Origin: Pseudorhodoferax aquiterrae
GTDB lineage: Bacteria; Pseudomonadota; Gammaproteobacteria; Burkholderiales; Burkholderiaceae_C
Direction: 5' to 3'
DNA: 64,000 nucleotides
Assembly: GCF_014652235.1 (NCBI RefSeq)
Contig: NZ_BMYK01000024.1
Location: 39,383 to 103,382 of the forward strand
Position numbers and translations under genes: made by a program. A model generated the notes under the pieces. It was not told the origin of the DNA, searched no databases, and saw only the letters and a program-made list of their open reading frames with translations. Positions 1-8,813 of this stretch are shown in pieces; the first letter of the stretch is position 1, and every line of letters starts with the position of its first letter.

Positions 1-193
1 CATGAAGAAGCCCGTGGTCGGCTTCATCGCGGGCGTGACCGCCCCTCCGGGCAAGCGCATGGGCCACGCCGGCGCGCTGATCTCCGGCGGCGCCGACACG
101 GCCGATGCCAAGCTGGCCATCATGGAAGAGTGCGGTTTCACGATCACGCGCAACTTCTCGGAACTGGGCCGCCTGCTCAAGTCCAAGCTGTAA
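1..193 (+). CDS. sucD: Succinyl-CoA synthetase alpha subunit, C-terminal end (partial)
   Basis: This is the last 63 codons of SucD, which runs in from the left edge; the reading frame begins at base 2. SucD forms the CoA- and nucleotide-handling half of succinyl-CoA ligase in the TCA cycle. Visible hallmarks are the [20 protein letters not shown] stretch, carrying the GKRMGHAGA segment around the active-site histidine that is phosphorylated during catalysis, then the [11 protein letters not shown] segment. The first ATG seen is internal, not the real start. sucC is expected just outside the window. A hairpin terminator follows within 90 bases, so SucD is the last gene of its transcript. Confidence 0.95.
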   Translation, partial: MKKPVVGFIAGVTAPPGKRMGHAGALISGGADTADAKLAIMEECGFTITRNFSELGRLLKSKL

Positions 194-277
194 GAACCGG
201 TCAGGTTCTGGTCAGGCTACGCAGTTCCACGAACTGCGTCGCTCCGGATCGCTGGGTAAACTGACCCGGCATACAAG

Positions 278-300
278 AAAGCGCCCTGTACGGGCGCTTT
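278..300 (+). terminator. Hairpin terminator after sucD
   Basis: A perfect 9-bp inverted repeat (AAAGCGCCC / GGGCGCTTT) with a 5-nt loop lies 85 bases after the sucD stop. The right arm ends in TTT. It separates sucD from the TerC-type gene. Confidence 0.75.
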
Positions 301-329
301 CGCATTCATAACAGCCGGAGAAATCGATC

Positions 330-1016
330 ATGTTCCTGGGTCTCGACCTGTCTTCCACCACGTTCTGGAGCGCCTTCGGCTCCATCCTGCTGGCCAACGT
401 GGTGCTGTCGGGCGACAACGCTGTCGTCATCGCCATGGCCGCACGCACGCTCAAGCCCGAGCAGCGGGGCAAGGCCATCTTCTTCGGCAGCGCCGCCGCC
501 ATCGTGATGCGGATCGTGCTGACCATCGTGGCGATCCGCCTGCTGACCCTGCCCTTCCTCAAGATCGTCGGCGCCGGACTGCTGACCTACATCGGCGTGG
601 ACCTGCTGATGGGCGAAGGCGACGGCGACGACGGTAGCACCGAAGTCTCCGGCATGTTCAATGCGATCCGCACCATCCTCGTGGCCGACCTGGTCATGAG
701 CCTGGACAACGTGCTGGCCGTCGCGGCCGCCGCGCAGGGCAATCTGCCGCTGCTGGTGGTGGGCCTGCTGGTCAGCATCCCGCTGATCGTGTTCGGCGCG
801 TCGTTGCTGACCAAGGTCATGGAGCGCTTCCCCATCATCATCACGATCGGCGCGGCCTTGCTGGGCTTCCTGGCCGGCGAAATGCTGCTGACCGACCCGG
901 CCGTGGTCCAGTACCTGGGCGCGGTCAGCGAAACCACGGTCAAGGCCGCCGGTCTGGCCGGCGCCGTGCTCGTCGTGGCGGTGGGCAACTGGTTGCAGCG
1001 CCGCGGCAACGCTTGA
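330..1016 (+). CDS. TerC/YjbE-family integral membrane protein, probable metal exporter
   Basis: The 228-residue protein is almost entirely hydrophobic with about seven membrane segments, matching the short TerC/YjbE branch. Two conserved acidic-Asn pairs are present, GDNAVV (Asp29-Asn30) and SLDNVLA (Asp126-Asn127), which in TerC-family proteins sit in the membrane and are thought to bind metal. An acidic, glycine-rich loop (about residues 96-106) lies between the two halves. Family members export manganese or other divalent metals, some to metalate secreted proteins; the substrate here is not determinable. A GGAGA Shine-Dalgarno lies about 10 bases before the ATG. I saw no recognisable manganese riboswitch in the short upstream gap. 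Confidence 0.85.
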   Translation: MFLGLDLSSTTFWSAFGSILLANVVLSGDNAVVIAMAARTLKPEQRGKAIFFGSAAAIVMRIVLTIVAIRLLTLPFLKIVGAGLLTYIGVDLLMGEGDGDDGSTEVSGMFNAIRTILVADLVMSLDNVLAVAAAAQGNLPLLVVGLLVSIPLIVFGASLLTKVMERFPIIITIGAALLGFLAGEMLLTDPAVVQYLGAVSETTVKAAGLAGAVLVVAVGNWLQRRGNA

Positions 1017-1327
1017 GCCAGCCTTGGCGACTGCGCTGTTGCAGGAACAGCGCAGACAGCGCACCATTTGGCCCCATTCTGGCGATATTTTTTCTTGCGC
1101 TGCCGCAAATCGCCTCGCCATGTAACAGAATGTGGAGCCCACGCCCCTGGCCTAGTCCGGTGCGCTGCTGCTGGCCTTAGCCGCTGAGCGCCCTTCGCCC
1201 GCATGCGTGGTGTTCCCATGCAAACGCAAGCCAGGCAAAGGGCACGAGTGCAGGCACAGCACATCCATTTCCATGCAAGCGGCCCGGTGCCATCCGGTGG
1301 CCTGGATGGCGATCGCCCGGGCACGCC
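1017..1327. other. Intergenic region with one hairpin, no gene seen
   Basis: This 311-base gap holds a perfect 10-bp hairpin at 1031-1055 (CTGCGCTGTT, loop GCAGG, AACAGCGCAG), 14 bases after the TerC-type gene and without a T-run, which may act as a terminator or RNA stabiliser. The rest shows no convincing ORF or canonical promoter. It must contain the promoter of the phosphatase gene, which lacks a clear Shine-Dalgarno. Confidence 0.55.
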
Positions 1328-2116
1328 ATGAACTACCAATTCCAGGCCCTGACCCATCCTGGCCGGCTGCGCCACAACAACGAAGACGCAGCGGCTTTCG
1401 ACCCGGTCTGCAGCTGCAGCGTGCTGGCCGATGGCATGGGTGGCTACAACGCCGGCGAAGTGGCCAGCAGCATGGCCGTCAATGTGATCCTCGCCGAACT
1501 GGCGGACTGGTTCGCCGCCGCCGGGCCGAGCGCTTCCGTGCGCGAGGTGCGCAAGGCCATGGAGCGCTGCGTGCAGCACGCGAACCAGGCCATCCTGAGC
1601 ACGGCCCGGGCAGATCCGGACTGCGCCGGCATGGGAACCACGCTGGTCGTCGCCGCATTCCAGGAGCAGCGGCTGGTGCTGGGCCACATCGGCGATTCGC
1701 GCGCCTACCGATTGCGCGATGGACAGTTGCAGCAGATCACACGCGACCACTCCCTGTTGCAGGAGCAGCTCGATGCCGGGCTGATCACGCCGGCACAGGC
1801 TGCGGTGTCCACCCAGCGCAACCTGGTTACGCGCGCGCTCGGCATCGAGTCGGGGGTCGAACTGGAAATCAACGAATTCACGGTGGAGTCCGGCGACCTC
1901 TACCTGTTGTGCTCGGACGGGCTGTCGGACATGGCAGACGACAGCGAGATCGGGGACATCCTGCGCGCTGCCGGCTCGCTGGAGCACAAGGCGCGCCGCC
2001 TCGTGGACCGTGCGAACGCCAATGGTGGGCGGGATAACATCACCGTCCTGCTCGCGCAAGCGATGTCCGTCCCCGCCACACGGCCCAGCCTGGTTTCCAG
2101 GTTGTTGCGCACTTGA
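1328..2116 (+). CDS. PP2C-family serine/threonine protein phosphatase
   Basis: The 262-residue protein is a complete bacterial PP2C (PPM) domain of the Stp1/PrpC type, a Mn/Mg-dependent phosphatase for phospho-Ser/Thr. Metal-ligand motifs are all present: NNEDA (Asp20), LADGMGG (Asp35-Gly36), GHIGDSRAY, SDGLSDM (Asp197) and GGRDN (Asp237). No membrane segment or signal peptide is seen, so it should be cytosolic. It is followed 41 bases later by an FHA-domain gene, a phosphothreonine reader, so the pair likely belongs to one phospho-signalling pathway. No cognate Ser/Thr kinase lies in the window. Confidence 0.92.
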   Translation: MNYQFQALTHPGRLRHNNEDAAAFDPVCSCSVLADGMGGYNAGEVASSMAVNVILAELADWFAAAGPSASVREVRKAMERCVQHANQAILSTARADPDCAGMGTTLVVAAFQEQRLVLGHIGDSRAYRLRDGQLQQITRDHSLLQEQLDAGLITPAQAAVSTQRNLVTRALGIESGVELEINEFTVESGDLYLLCSDGLSDMADDSEIGDILRAAGSLEHKARRLVDRANANGGRDNITVLLAQAMSVPATRPSLVSRLLRT

Positions 2117-2157
2117 ATAGCCATCGACACCCAAATGATCAGACCCAGGAGCCGGCC

Positions 2158-2832
2158 ATGCCAAAGTTGATCGTCTCGATCGACGGTGTAGTCATCAAGG
2201 AAGTTCAACTCACCAAGGACCGCACCACGCTCGGCCGGCGCCCGTACAACGATGTCGTGATCGACCACCTGGCAGTCAGCGGTGAGCATGCCGCCGTGCT
2301 GATGACCGGCAACGAAGTGCAGCTGGAAGACCTCAACAGCACCAACGGCACCTACGTCAACAGCCGGCCGATCCGCAGGCAGGTGCTGCGCCACAACGAC
2401 ATGGTCGAGATCGGCAAGTACAAGATCAAGTTCCTGCACGATGCACAGGATGCGAGCGAAATGCGCGTGGCGGCCGCGCCTGCCCCGGCTGCCGCGCGCG
2501 CCGATGCGCCCACGCCCCAGCGCCGGGCCTTCGACACCGTGCTGGGTGCCGATTTCGAAGTAGCCGCCGCCCCGGCATCGATCCGTGTCACCTCGGGCTC
2601 GGCCGCTGGACGGGAAGTGGCGCTCGTCAAGGTCGTCACCACCATCGGCAAGGCAGGCGTGGCCGTCGCTGCCATCACGCGGCGCCCCCACGGCTATGTC
2701 GTCGTGCATGTGGAAGGGGCGCACGCGCCGCTCGTGAACGGCATCACTGTCGGCACGACACCCGTGGACCTCAAGCATGGCGACGTGCTCCAGCTGGCCG
2801 GCACGCAGATGGAGTTCCTCCACAGCCCTTGA
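2158..2832 (+). CDS. FHA-domain protein
   Basis: A 224-residue soluble protein. The ATG at 2158 is chosen because the FHA fold starts directly with PKLIVSIDG and an AGGA element precedes it; an ATG 45 bases upstream only adds disordered sequence. The N-terminal FHA domain (about residues 5-95) has the phosphopeptide-binding set: Gly26-Arg27, SGEH (Ser41, His44), and LNSTNGTYVN (Asn60, Asn63). An Ala/Pro-rich linker follows. The C-terminal part (about 145-224) reads like a second, degenerate FHA domain (TTIGKAG..., APLVNG, LKHGDVLQL) without the Arg/Ser/His contacts. It is likely cotranscribed with the PP2C gene and should bind phosphothreonine targets of an unseen kinase. Confidence 0.88.
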   Translation: MPKLIVSIDGVVIKEVQLTKDRTTLGRRPYNDVVIDHLAVSGEHAAVLMTGNEVQLEDLNSTNGTYVNSRPIRRQVLRHNDMVEIGKYKIKFLHDAQDASEMRVAAAPAPAAARADAPTPQRRAFDTVLGADFEVAAAPASIRVTSGSAAGREVALVKVVTTIGKAGVAVAAITRRPHGYVVVHVEGAHAPLVNGITVGTTPVDLKHGDVLQLAGTQMEFLHSP

Positions 2833-2995
2833 GCGAGCGGCGCAGCCGCTTGGAACCCGTGCAAGTGCAGGACATTGTTCGCGACGGAATCGGCAAAATT
2901 TCTCGACAGCGGGTCGTCACTGCCTGTAGCCTTCGGCATCGCGATCCGGCCCGGGGTGTCGGGCGCCCACCTCCTCATCTCACCGAAGGAACCGG

Positions 2996-3790
2996 ATGAA
3001 ACTGCGCGTGCTCGGCTGTTCCGGCGCCATTGCAAAGGACTGTCGCACGACATCCTTTCTGCTCGATGCCGACGTGCTGGTCGACGCCGGCACTGGCGTC
3101 GGAGATCTGAGCCTGGATGAGATGCGCCTGATCGACCATGTGTTCCTGACCCATTCGCACCTGGACCACATCGCCGCGCTTCCGCTCATGGTCGATGCCA
3201 TCGCATCGCAACGGCGCACGCCCATCACCGTGCACGCGCTGCCGGGCACCATTGCCGCGCTCCAGGCCCATGTCTTCAACAACGTGATCTGGCCGGACTT
3301 CAGCCGGATCCCGTCGGAAGCTGCTCCGTTCGTGCGCTTTCACGAGGTCGAGGTCGGCATCCCCGTCCAGGTCTGCGGCAAGACCATCGAACCGCTGCCC
3401 GCGGTGCACACGGTGCCGGCCTGCGGCTATGCGGTTTCGGCGGGTGGGCCCCATTGGGTGTTCACCGGCGACACGGAACGCAACCCGGCGTTCTGGCTGC
3501 GACTGGAGCAGCTGGATGTGGCGATGCTGGTGATCGAGACGGCGTTCAGCAACCGGGAGCAGGAACTCGCGCGGCGCAGCCTGCATCTGTCCCCCGTCGC
3601 GCTGGCAGAGGAACTGGCGCACATGGACCACACGCGCAACGTGCCGGTCTACATCACGCACACCAAGCCGTCGGAGACCGTGCTGATCATGGCCGAGATC
3701 GACCGGTTCGATCGCAACGCCACCCAGGGCAACCAGCCCGGCGCGCACGACATCCGCTGGCTGGAAGCCGGTCAGGAATTCGAGATCTAG
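2996..3790 (+). CDS. Metallo-beta-lactamase-fold hydrolase, class II cNMP phosphodiesterase-like
   Basis: A 264-residue soluble protein with the MBL metal site THSHLDH (His53, His55, Asp57, His58), a later PAVHTVPACGY segment and WVFTGDT, which together with the C-terminal YITHTKPSE histidine complete a dinuclear zinc site. The layout matches class II 3',5'-cyclic-nucleotide phosphodiesterases (PF02112-like), but substrate assignment from this alone is uncertain and another phosphodiesterase activity is possible. GAAGGA lies 7 bases before the ATG. It lies 163 bases after the FHA gene, so it may belong to the same signalling group. Confidence 0.8.
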   Translation: MKLRVLGCSGAIAKDCRTTSFLLDADVLVDAGTGVGDLSLDEMRLIDHVFLTHSHLDHIAALPLMVDAIASQRRTPITVHALPGTIAALQAHVFNNVIWPDFSRIPSEAAPFVRFHEVEVGIPVQVCGKTIEPLPAVHTVPACGYAVSAGGPHWVFTGDTERNPAFWLRLEQLDVAMLVIETAFSNREQELARRSLHLSPVALAEELAHMDHTRNVPVYITHTKPSETVLIMAEIDRFDRNATQGNQPGAHDIRWLEAGQEFEI

Positions 3791-3969
3791 GTTCTGCCGG
3801 GCGGCGGCGCCATGGCGACGCCCTGGCGAAATCGATCGGCAACAAGGTCCAGCGCGCGGGACGGTGCCGCGAGCAACGGCATCGCCGCCGTCAACGGCGC
3901 AATCCCTTTGCCGCCATCGCCACAGCGGAGTGACAGGTCGATATCGCCAATGTGCACCTTGTCCTTCAT
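3787..3969 (-). CDS. Small hypothetical protein
   Basis: A 60-codon ORF on the minus strand begins with ATG after an AGAGGG element at good spacing. It reads MKDKVHIGDIDLSLRCGD and ends with a proline-rich tail. I do not recognise a family. The codon choice resembles that of real genes here, and a promoter could sit in the gap shared with the divergent DUF883 gene. Its TAG stop overlaps the TAG stop of the convergent MBL gene inside a CTAG palindrome. It could be a true small gene, the remnant of a longer one, or chance. Confidence 0.4.
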   Translation of the reverse strand: MKDKVHIGDIDLSLRCGDGGKGIAPLTAAMPLLAAPSRALDLVADRFRQGVAMAPPPGRT

Positions 3970-4124
3970 CAAAACCCTCTGTGACGGCGTGCGAAGGAGC
4001 GCCTGTCTCGGTGTAGTCTTCGCTTCAGCAAAAACCCTTGCGGCACGGCCGGGAGGCTGAAGCGCCGTCGGGATCTGCTACTCTGCATACATTCCGTTGT
4101 CCATCATCACAGAAGGGAGATCCC

Positions 4125-4445
4125 ATGTCCAAAGCGAGTGCATCCAGCGTCGAATCCCAGGAACAACTGGTCAGCGACATCAAATCCGTGATCTCCGATG
4201 CCGAGGAAATGCTGAGCGCCACGGCCGACCAGGCCGGTGAGAAGGTCAACAACCTGCGCGCGCGCATCCAGGTTCGCCTGCACGATGCCAAGTTGCGGCT
4301 GGTCGATGCGGAAGAAGCCCTGCTGGCCAAGACCAAGGCGGCAGCGCGCGCCACCGACGAATACGTGCATGAGTCGCCCTGGACCGCCATCGGCGTCGCC
4401 GCGGCGGTCGGCGTGCTGCTGGGCCTGGCCCTCGGCCGGCGTTGA
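4125..4445 (+). CDS. DUF883 family membrane-anchored protein (ElaB/YqjD-like)
   Basis: A 106-residue protein with a long helical, charged N-terminal part (QEQLVSDIKSVISDAEEML...) and a C-terminal glycine/alanine-rich membrane helix (WTAIGVAAAVGVLLGLALG) ending in GRR, as in ElaB/YqjD proteins. In E. coli YqjD is an inner-membrane, stationary-phase protein reported to bind ribosomes. The ATG at 4125 follows AGAAGGGAGA, a strong Shine-Dalgarno; the longer ORF upstream is not used. It heads a three-gene set equivalent to yqjD-yqjE-yqjK. Confidence 0.9.
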   Translation: MSKASASSVESQEQLVSDIKSVISDAEEMLSATADQAGEKVNNLRARIQVRLHDAKLRLVDAEEALLAKTKAAARATDEYVHESPWTAIGVAAAVGVLLGLALGRR

Positions 4446-4475
4446 CCGGCCCGCAACCGGGCTTCGGGGCCGGCC

Positions 4476-4898
4476 ATGGCTAGCGGACCGCGCAGCGCGG
4501 CCCCCGGCGCCGGCCCCGTCGGCGCCTTGCGCCGCATGCTGTCCACACTGCTGGACCTCGGCCACACACGGCTGCAGCTGATCGGCAACGAGATCCAGAT
4601 CGAGAAGCACCGTGCGCTGCAGATGCTGGCGCAGGCGCTGCTGGCGGTCTTCTGCGGGTGCATGGCGTTGCTGATGGCGGTTGGGCTGGCCCTTGCCCTG
4701 TGGTGGGAGCAGCGCATCGCCGTCTTGAGCATCCTTCTCGTCCTGTTCGCTGCGGCCGCCATCTGGTTGCAGCACCGGATCCGCAACCGGCGCGCCATGC
4801 AGGACCACCCTTTCGCCGCCAGCCTGGCGGAGTTGCAGGAGGACCTGCGGCAGCTGAAGGAGACGGCCCAGCATGCGCCGCCGCAAGAGCCTCGCTGA
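4476..4898 (+). CDS. Phage-holin-family / YqjE-like inner-membrane protein
   Basis: A 140-residue protein with a Gly/Ala/Pro-rich start, an amphipathic helix (LLDLGHTRLQLIGNEIQIEK), two closely spaced membrane segments (about residues 50-72 and 78-98) and a charged C-terminal helix. This matches the PF07332 'putative Actinobacterial holin-X / YqjE' family, which despite its name is a chromosomal membrane protein rather than a phage lysis gene. It lies 30 bases after the DUF883 gene and overlaps the next gene by 26 bases, so the three are cotranscribed. Confidence 0.82.
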   Translation: MASGPRSAAPGAGPVGALRRMLSTLLDLGHTRLQLIGNEIQIEKHRALQMLAQALLAVFCGCMALLMAVGLALALWWEQRIAVLSILLVLFAAAAIWLQHRIRNRRAMQDHPFAASLAELQEDLRQLKETAQHAPPQEPR

Positions 4899-5208
4899 GC
4901 TGGAGCGCGAGCGCGGCCGCTTGCTGGAACGCATCAGCGTGCAGCGCAGCCAGTTGCCGGCCCAGTTCGCGCCGGTGGCCCAGTTGCTGCAGTTCGGCGA
5001 ACGCATCGCACACACCGTGCAGGCCGCACGCAGCTTTGTACAGCGGCATCCGTTGGCGCTGGGCGCCATCGGCGCCGTGCTGGTGCTGCGTCGGCCGCGT
5101 TCCCTGGGGCGCTGGCTGAGGCGCGGCCTCCTGGTCTGGCGCACCTGGCGCACGGCCCGGAACTTCGCCCAGGTCGTTCAGCGCCAGCTGAACCGCCCCC
5201 ACGGTTGA
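4873..5208 (+). CDS. YqjK-like small protein
   Basis: A 111-residue basic protein starting MRRRKSLAELERERGRLLER, with a predicted coiled helix, then a short hydrophobic stretch (HPLALGAIGAVLVLRR, about 56-71) and a second basic/aromatic helix. The position after YqjD- and YqjE-like genes and the overall composition support a YqjK-type protein. The 26-base overlap with the upstream gene implies translational coupling. It converges with uvrA, with one base between the stop codons. Confidence 0.7.
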   Translation: MRRRKSLAELERERGRLLERISVQRSQLPAQFAPVAQLLQFGERIAHTVQAARSFVQRHPLALGAIGAVLVLRRPRSLGRWLRRGLLVWRTWRTARNFAQVVQRQLNRPHG

Positions 5209-5209
5209 A

Positions 5210-8200
5210 TCAAGCCGCCAGGTAGCGGCGCAGGTAGCGGCCCGTGTGGCTGGCATCGTGCGCCGCGATCTGCTCGGGCGTGCCGACGGCCAGCACCTGG
5301 CCGCCTCCAGCCCCACCCTCCGGCCCCATGTCGATCAACCAGTCCGCTGTTTTGATCACATCCAGGTTGTGTTCGATCACGACGATGGTGTTGCCCGCAT
5401 CGCGCAGCTGGTGCAACACGCGCAGCAAGAGATCAATGTCCGCGAAGTGCAGGCCGGTGGTCGGCTCGTCCAGGATGTACAGCGTGCGGCCGGTGTCGCG
5501 CTTGGACAACTCCAGCGCCAGCTTGACGCGCTGCGCCTCCCCGCCCGACAGCGTGGTCGCCGCCTGGCCCAGCTTGATGTACGAGAGCCCCACGTCCAGT
5601 AGCGTCTTGAGCTTGCGCGCCAGCGCCGGCACCGCCTGCAGGAAGTCGTACGCCGCCTCGACGGTCAGATCCAGGATCTGGGCGATGTTCTTGCCTTTGT
5701 AGACGACTTCCAACGTCTCGCGGTTGTAGCGCTGGCCGTGGCAGACGTCGCACGGCACGTAGACGTCCGGCAGAAAGTGCATCTCGACCTTCACGACGCC
5801 GTCGCCCTGGCAGGCCTCGCAGCGCCCGCCGGCCACGTTGAAGGAAAACCGTCCGGGTCCGTAGCCACGCTCACGCGCCGTCGGCACCTCGGCCATCAGC
5901 TCGCGGATCGGTGTGAACAGGCCGGTGTAGGTGGCCGGGTTGCTGCGCGGCGTGCGGCCGATCGGTGACTGGTCGACGTTGATGACCTTGTCGAATTGCT
6001 CCAGCCCAGCGATCTCGTCATGCGGCGCCGGCTCCTCGTGCGCCCGGTAGATCTGGCGCGCCGCCGCCGCGTACAAGGTGTCGTTGACCAGCGTGGACTT
6101 GCCCGAGCCCGACACGCCGGTCACGCAGGTGAACAGGCCGACCGGGAAATCCACGTCCACGCCCTTGAGGTTGTGGCCGCGCGCGCCACGCACGCTGATG
6201 CTCTGCAGCGCGCCCTTGGGCGCATCGCCCGTGGCCGGCAGCCAGGGCGTGCGCCGCGCCGGCACGGCGATGCGCAGGTCGCCCGACAGGTAGCGGCCCG
6301 TCAACGAGCCGGCATCGGCCTTCACGGCGTCGATGTCGCCCTGGGCCACGACGCGTCCGCCATGCACGCCGGCACCCGGCCCCATGTCGATGATGTGGTC
6401 GGCCGCGGCCATCATGTCCTCGTCGTGCTCGACCACGAGCACGCTGTTCCCCAGGTCGCGCAGGTGCTGCAGCGTGCCGATCAGGCGGTCGTTGTCGCGC
6501 TGGTGCAGGCCGATGCTGGGTTCGTCCAGCACGTACATCACACCGGTGAGGCCTGAGCCGATCTGCGAGGCCAGGCGGATCCGCTGCGACTCCCCGCCCG
6601 ACAGCGTCTCAGCGCTGCGGTCCAGGCTCAGGTAGTTCAGGCCCACGTCGTTGAGGAACTTCAGGCGCAGCCCGATCTCGCGCACCACCTTGGCAGCGAT
6701 CTCCGCCTTGGAGCCGTGCAGCTGCAGGCCGTCGAAGTAGGCCTGGCTCTCGCGCAGCGTGACGGCGCTGATCTCGTAGATCGCGCGCGCCTGCGCGCCT
6801 TCGCCCACCTTGACATGGCGCGCCTCGCGGCGCAGCCGCGAGCCATGGCATTCCGGGCAGGGTTGCACGCTACGGTAGCGGGCCAGGTCCTCGCGCACCA
6901 CGGCGGAGTCGGTCTCGCGGTAGCGCCTCTGCATGTTGGGGAGCACGCCCTCGAACGGGTGCTTCTTGGTCAGCTTCTTGCCCTGGAAGTTGCCCGACTC
7001 CATGACATAGCTGAACTTGATCTCTTCCTCGCCGGAGCCGTGCAGCACCACCTGCTGCACTGCGGCCGGCAGCTCGTCCCAGGGCGTCTCGGCGTTGAAG
7101 CGGTAGTGCTTGGCCAGGCTTTCGATCAGCGCGAAGTAGTAGCCGTTGCGCCGGTCCCAGCCCTTGATGGCGCCGCTGGCCAGGCTCAGCGTCGGAAATC
7201 CCACCACGCGCGCGGGATCGAAGAACTCCTGCGCACCCAGGCCGTCGCAGCTGGGGCAGGCGCCCACGGGCGAGTTGAACGAGAACAGCCGAGGCTCCAG
7301 CTCGCTGATCGAGTAGCCGCAGACCGGGCAGGAGAACTTGGCGTTGAACAAGTGCTCGCGCGGCTGGCCCGGCGTGCCGTCGGCGTTCGGCACGGCGTCC
7401 ATCTCCAGTGCGATGGCGCGGCCGTCGGCCAGGCGCAGCGCCGCCTCGAAGCTTTCGGCCAGGCGCTGGCGCAGCCCCCCGGCGCCCGCGCCATCCTGCT
7501 CTGCGCGCACCTTGATGCGGTCGATCACGACGTCGATGTCGTGCTTCTCGGTCTTCTTGAGCTTGGGCAGCTTGTCGAAGTCGTAGGCCTGGCCGTCGAT
7601 GCGAAAGCGCACATAGCCCTGGGCCTGCAGCTCGGCAAAGACCTCCGTGAACTCACCCTTGCGCTCGCGCGCGATCGGCGCCAGCACCATCAAGCGCGTG
7701 CCTTCGGGCAGGGCCAGCACCGTGTCCACCATCTGCGCCACGGTCTGGGCCGACAGCGGCAGGTCGTGGTCCGGGCAGTAGGGCGTGCCGGCCCGCGCGA
7801 ACAGCAAGCGCAGGTAGTCGTGGATCTCGGTCACCGTGCCGACGGTGGAGCGCGGGTTGTGGCTAGTGGCCTTCTGCTCGATGGAGATCGCGGGCGACAG
7901 GCCCTCGATCAGGTCGACATCGGGCTTGTCCATGAGTTGCAGGAACTGCCGCGCATAGGTGGACAGGCTTTCCACATAGCGGCGCTGGCCCTCGGCGTAC
8001 AGCGTGTCGAAGGCCAGCGAGGACTTGCCTGAACCCGACAGCCCCGTGATCACCACGAGCTGGTTGCGCGGGATGTCCAGGTCGATGTTCTTGAGGTTGT
8101 GCGTGCGCGCACCGCGGACGCTGATGCGCTGCAATTGCAGCGCGGTCCCGAGGTAGGAGCCGTCCGTGGGGTGGTTCAAGATGGGGTGTCCGGGAAAACC

Positions 8201-8224
8201 CGCCATGATAAGCGGCGGCGCCAT
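5210..8224 (-). CDS. uvrA: UvrABC excinuclease subunit A
   Basis: UvrA is the dimeric ABC ATPase that finds bulky DNA lesions and loads UvrB. Both ATPase halves are complete: Walker [10 protein letters not shown] and GVSGSGKST, signature motifs LSGGESQR and LSGGEAQR, and Walker B LDEPS / LDEPT. Zinc-binding cysteines are seen in CPVCG...CPSCDG and CEACQG...CDVCHG. At 1004 residues from the first ATG it is longer than usual (about 940-980). The true start is uncertain because no Shine-Dalgarno is clear: another ATG lies at 8206, and homology begins only at [17 protein letters not shown]. It is divergent from ssb, a common betaproteobacterial arrangement. Confidence 0.97.
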   Translation of the reverse strand: MAPPLIMAGFPGHPILNHPTDGSYLGTALQLQRISVRGARTHNLKNIDLDIPRNQLVVITGLSGSGKSSLAFDTLYAEGQRRYVESLSTYARQFLQLMDKPDVDLIEGLSPAISIEQKATSHNPRSTVGTVTEIHDYLRLLFARAGTPYCPDHDLPLSAQTVAQMVDTVLALPEGTRLMVLAPIARERKGEFTEVFAELQAQGYVRFRIDGQAYDFDKLPKLKKTEKHDIDVVIDRIKVRAEQDGAGAGGLRQRLAESFEAALRLADGRAIALEMDAVPNADGTPGQPREHLFNAKFSCPVCGYSISELEPRLFSFNSPVGACPSCDGLGAQEFFDPARVVGFPTLSLASGAIKGWDRRNGYYFALIESLAKHYRFNAETPWDELPAAVQQVVLHGSGEEEIKFSYVMESGNFQGKKLTKKHPFEGVLPNMQRRYRETDSAVVREDLARYRSVQPCPECHGSRLRREARHVKVGEGAQARAIYEISAVTLRESQAYFDGLQLHGSKAEIAAKVVREIGLRLKFLNDVGLNYLSLDRSAETLSGGESQRIRLASQIGSGLTGVMYVLDEPSIGLHQRDNDRLIGTLQHLRDLGNSVLVVEHDEDMMAAADHIIDMGPGAGVHGGRVVAQGDIDAVKADAGSLTGRYLSGDLRIAVPARRTPWLPATGDAPKGALQSISVRGARGHNLKGVDVDFPVGLFTCVTGVSGSGKSTLVNDTLYAAAARQIYRAHEEPAPHDEIAGLEQFDKVINVDQSPIGRTPRSNPATYTGLFTPIRELMAEVPTARERGYGPGRFSFNVAGGRCEACQGDGVVKVEMHFLPDVYVPCDVCHGQRYNRETLEVVYKGKNIAQILDLTVEAAYDFLQAVPALARKLKTLLDVGLSYIKLGQAATTLSGGEAQRVKLALELSKRDTGRTLYILDEPTTGLHFADIDLLLRVLHQLRDAGNTIVVIEHNLDVIKTADWLIDMGPEGGAGGGQVLAVGTPEQIAAHDASHTGRYLRRYLAA

Positions 8225-8261
8225 ACGCCGCAGAGCCCTGCTGGTTCAAGCTGTGATGCGG

Positions 8262-8267
8262 CACAAT
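8262..8267 (+). promoter_or_regulatory. Candidate -10 element of ssb
   Basis: CACAAT in the 79-base gap between divergent uvrA and ssb, 36 bases before the ssb ATG. No convincing -35 was found at 17 bp, so this is only a positional suggestion. Confidence 0.35.
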
Positions 8268-8303
8268 CGACGCCCTTTTCCCCGGACATATCGGCAGCAC
8301 ACC

Positions 8304-8807
8304 ATGGCATCCGTCAACAAAGTCATCATCGTCGGCAACCTGGGCCGTGACCCCGAAACGCGCACCTTCCCGAGCGGCGGCCAGGTCTGCAATGTGCGGA
8401 TCGCCACCACCGACCGCTGGAAGGACAAGCAGAGCGGCGAGATGCGCGAGATCACCGAATGGCACAACGTGGTCTTCAACGACCGCCTGGCCGAGATCGC
8501 CAGCCAGTACCTGCGCAAGGGCTCGCAGGTCTATGTCGAAGGCTCGCTGCGCACGCGCAAGTGGACCGACAAGGACGGCAACGAGCGCTACACCACCGAG
8601 ATCCGCGCCGACCAGATGCAGATGCTGGGCAGCCGCCAGGGCATGGGTGGTGGTGGCGGTTCGTCCGGCGACGACGACGGCGGCTACGAGGCGCCGCGCC
8701 GCCCGGCCGCGCCGCCGGCCCGCGCTCCCGCGCCCCGCGCCGCGCCTGCGCCCGCACCCAAGGCGTCGAGCGGCTTCGACGACATGGACGACGACATCCC
8801 GTTCTGA
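8304..8807 (+). CDS. ssb: Single-stranded DNA-binding protein
   Basis: A 167-residue SSB that coats single-stranded DNA during replication, repair and recombination. The ATG at 8304 is chosen because the OB fold starts immediately with [17 protein letters not shown]. The OB domain covers about residues 1-110, followed by a glycine-rich then Ala/Pro-rich linker. The acidic tip DDMDDDIPF is the conserved docking site for SSB partners. It is divergent from uvrA, so DNA-damage control is plausible, but I saw no clear LexA box. Confidence 0.97.
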   Translation: MASVNKVIIVGNLGRDPETRTFPSGGQVCNVRIATTDRWKDKQSGEMREITEWHNVVFNDRLAEIASQYLRKGSQVYVEGSLRTRKWTDKDGNERYTTEIRADQMQMLGSRQGMGGGGGSSGDDDGGYEAPRRPAAPPARAPAPRAAPAPAPKASSGFDDMDDDIPF

Positions 8808-8813
8808 ACGGGC

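Noticed and set aside
194..329. Manganese riboswitch (yybP-ykoY type) upstream of the TerC-type gene
   Set aside because: The gap contains mainly the sucD terminator; I saw no yybP-ykoY-type conserved loops.
4476..4898. Prophage remnant because of the 'phage holin' family name
   Set aside because: The gene is in a conserved yqjD-yqjE-yqjK-like set with no phage neighbours.
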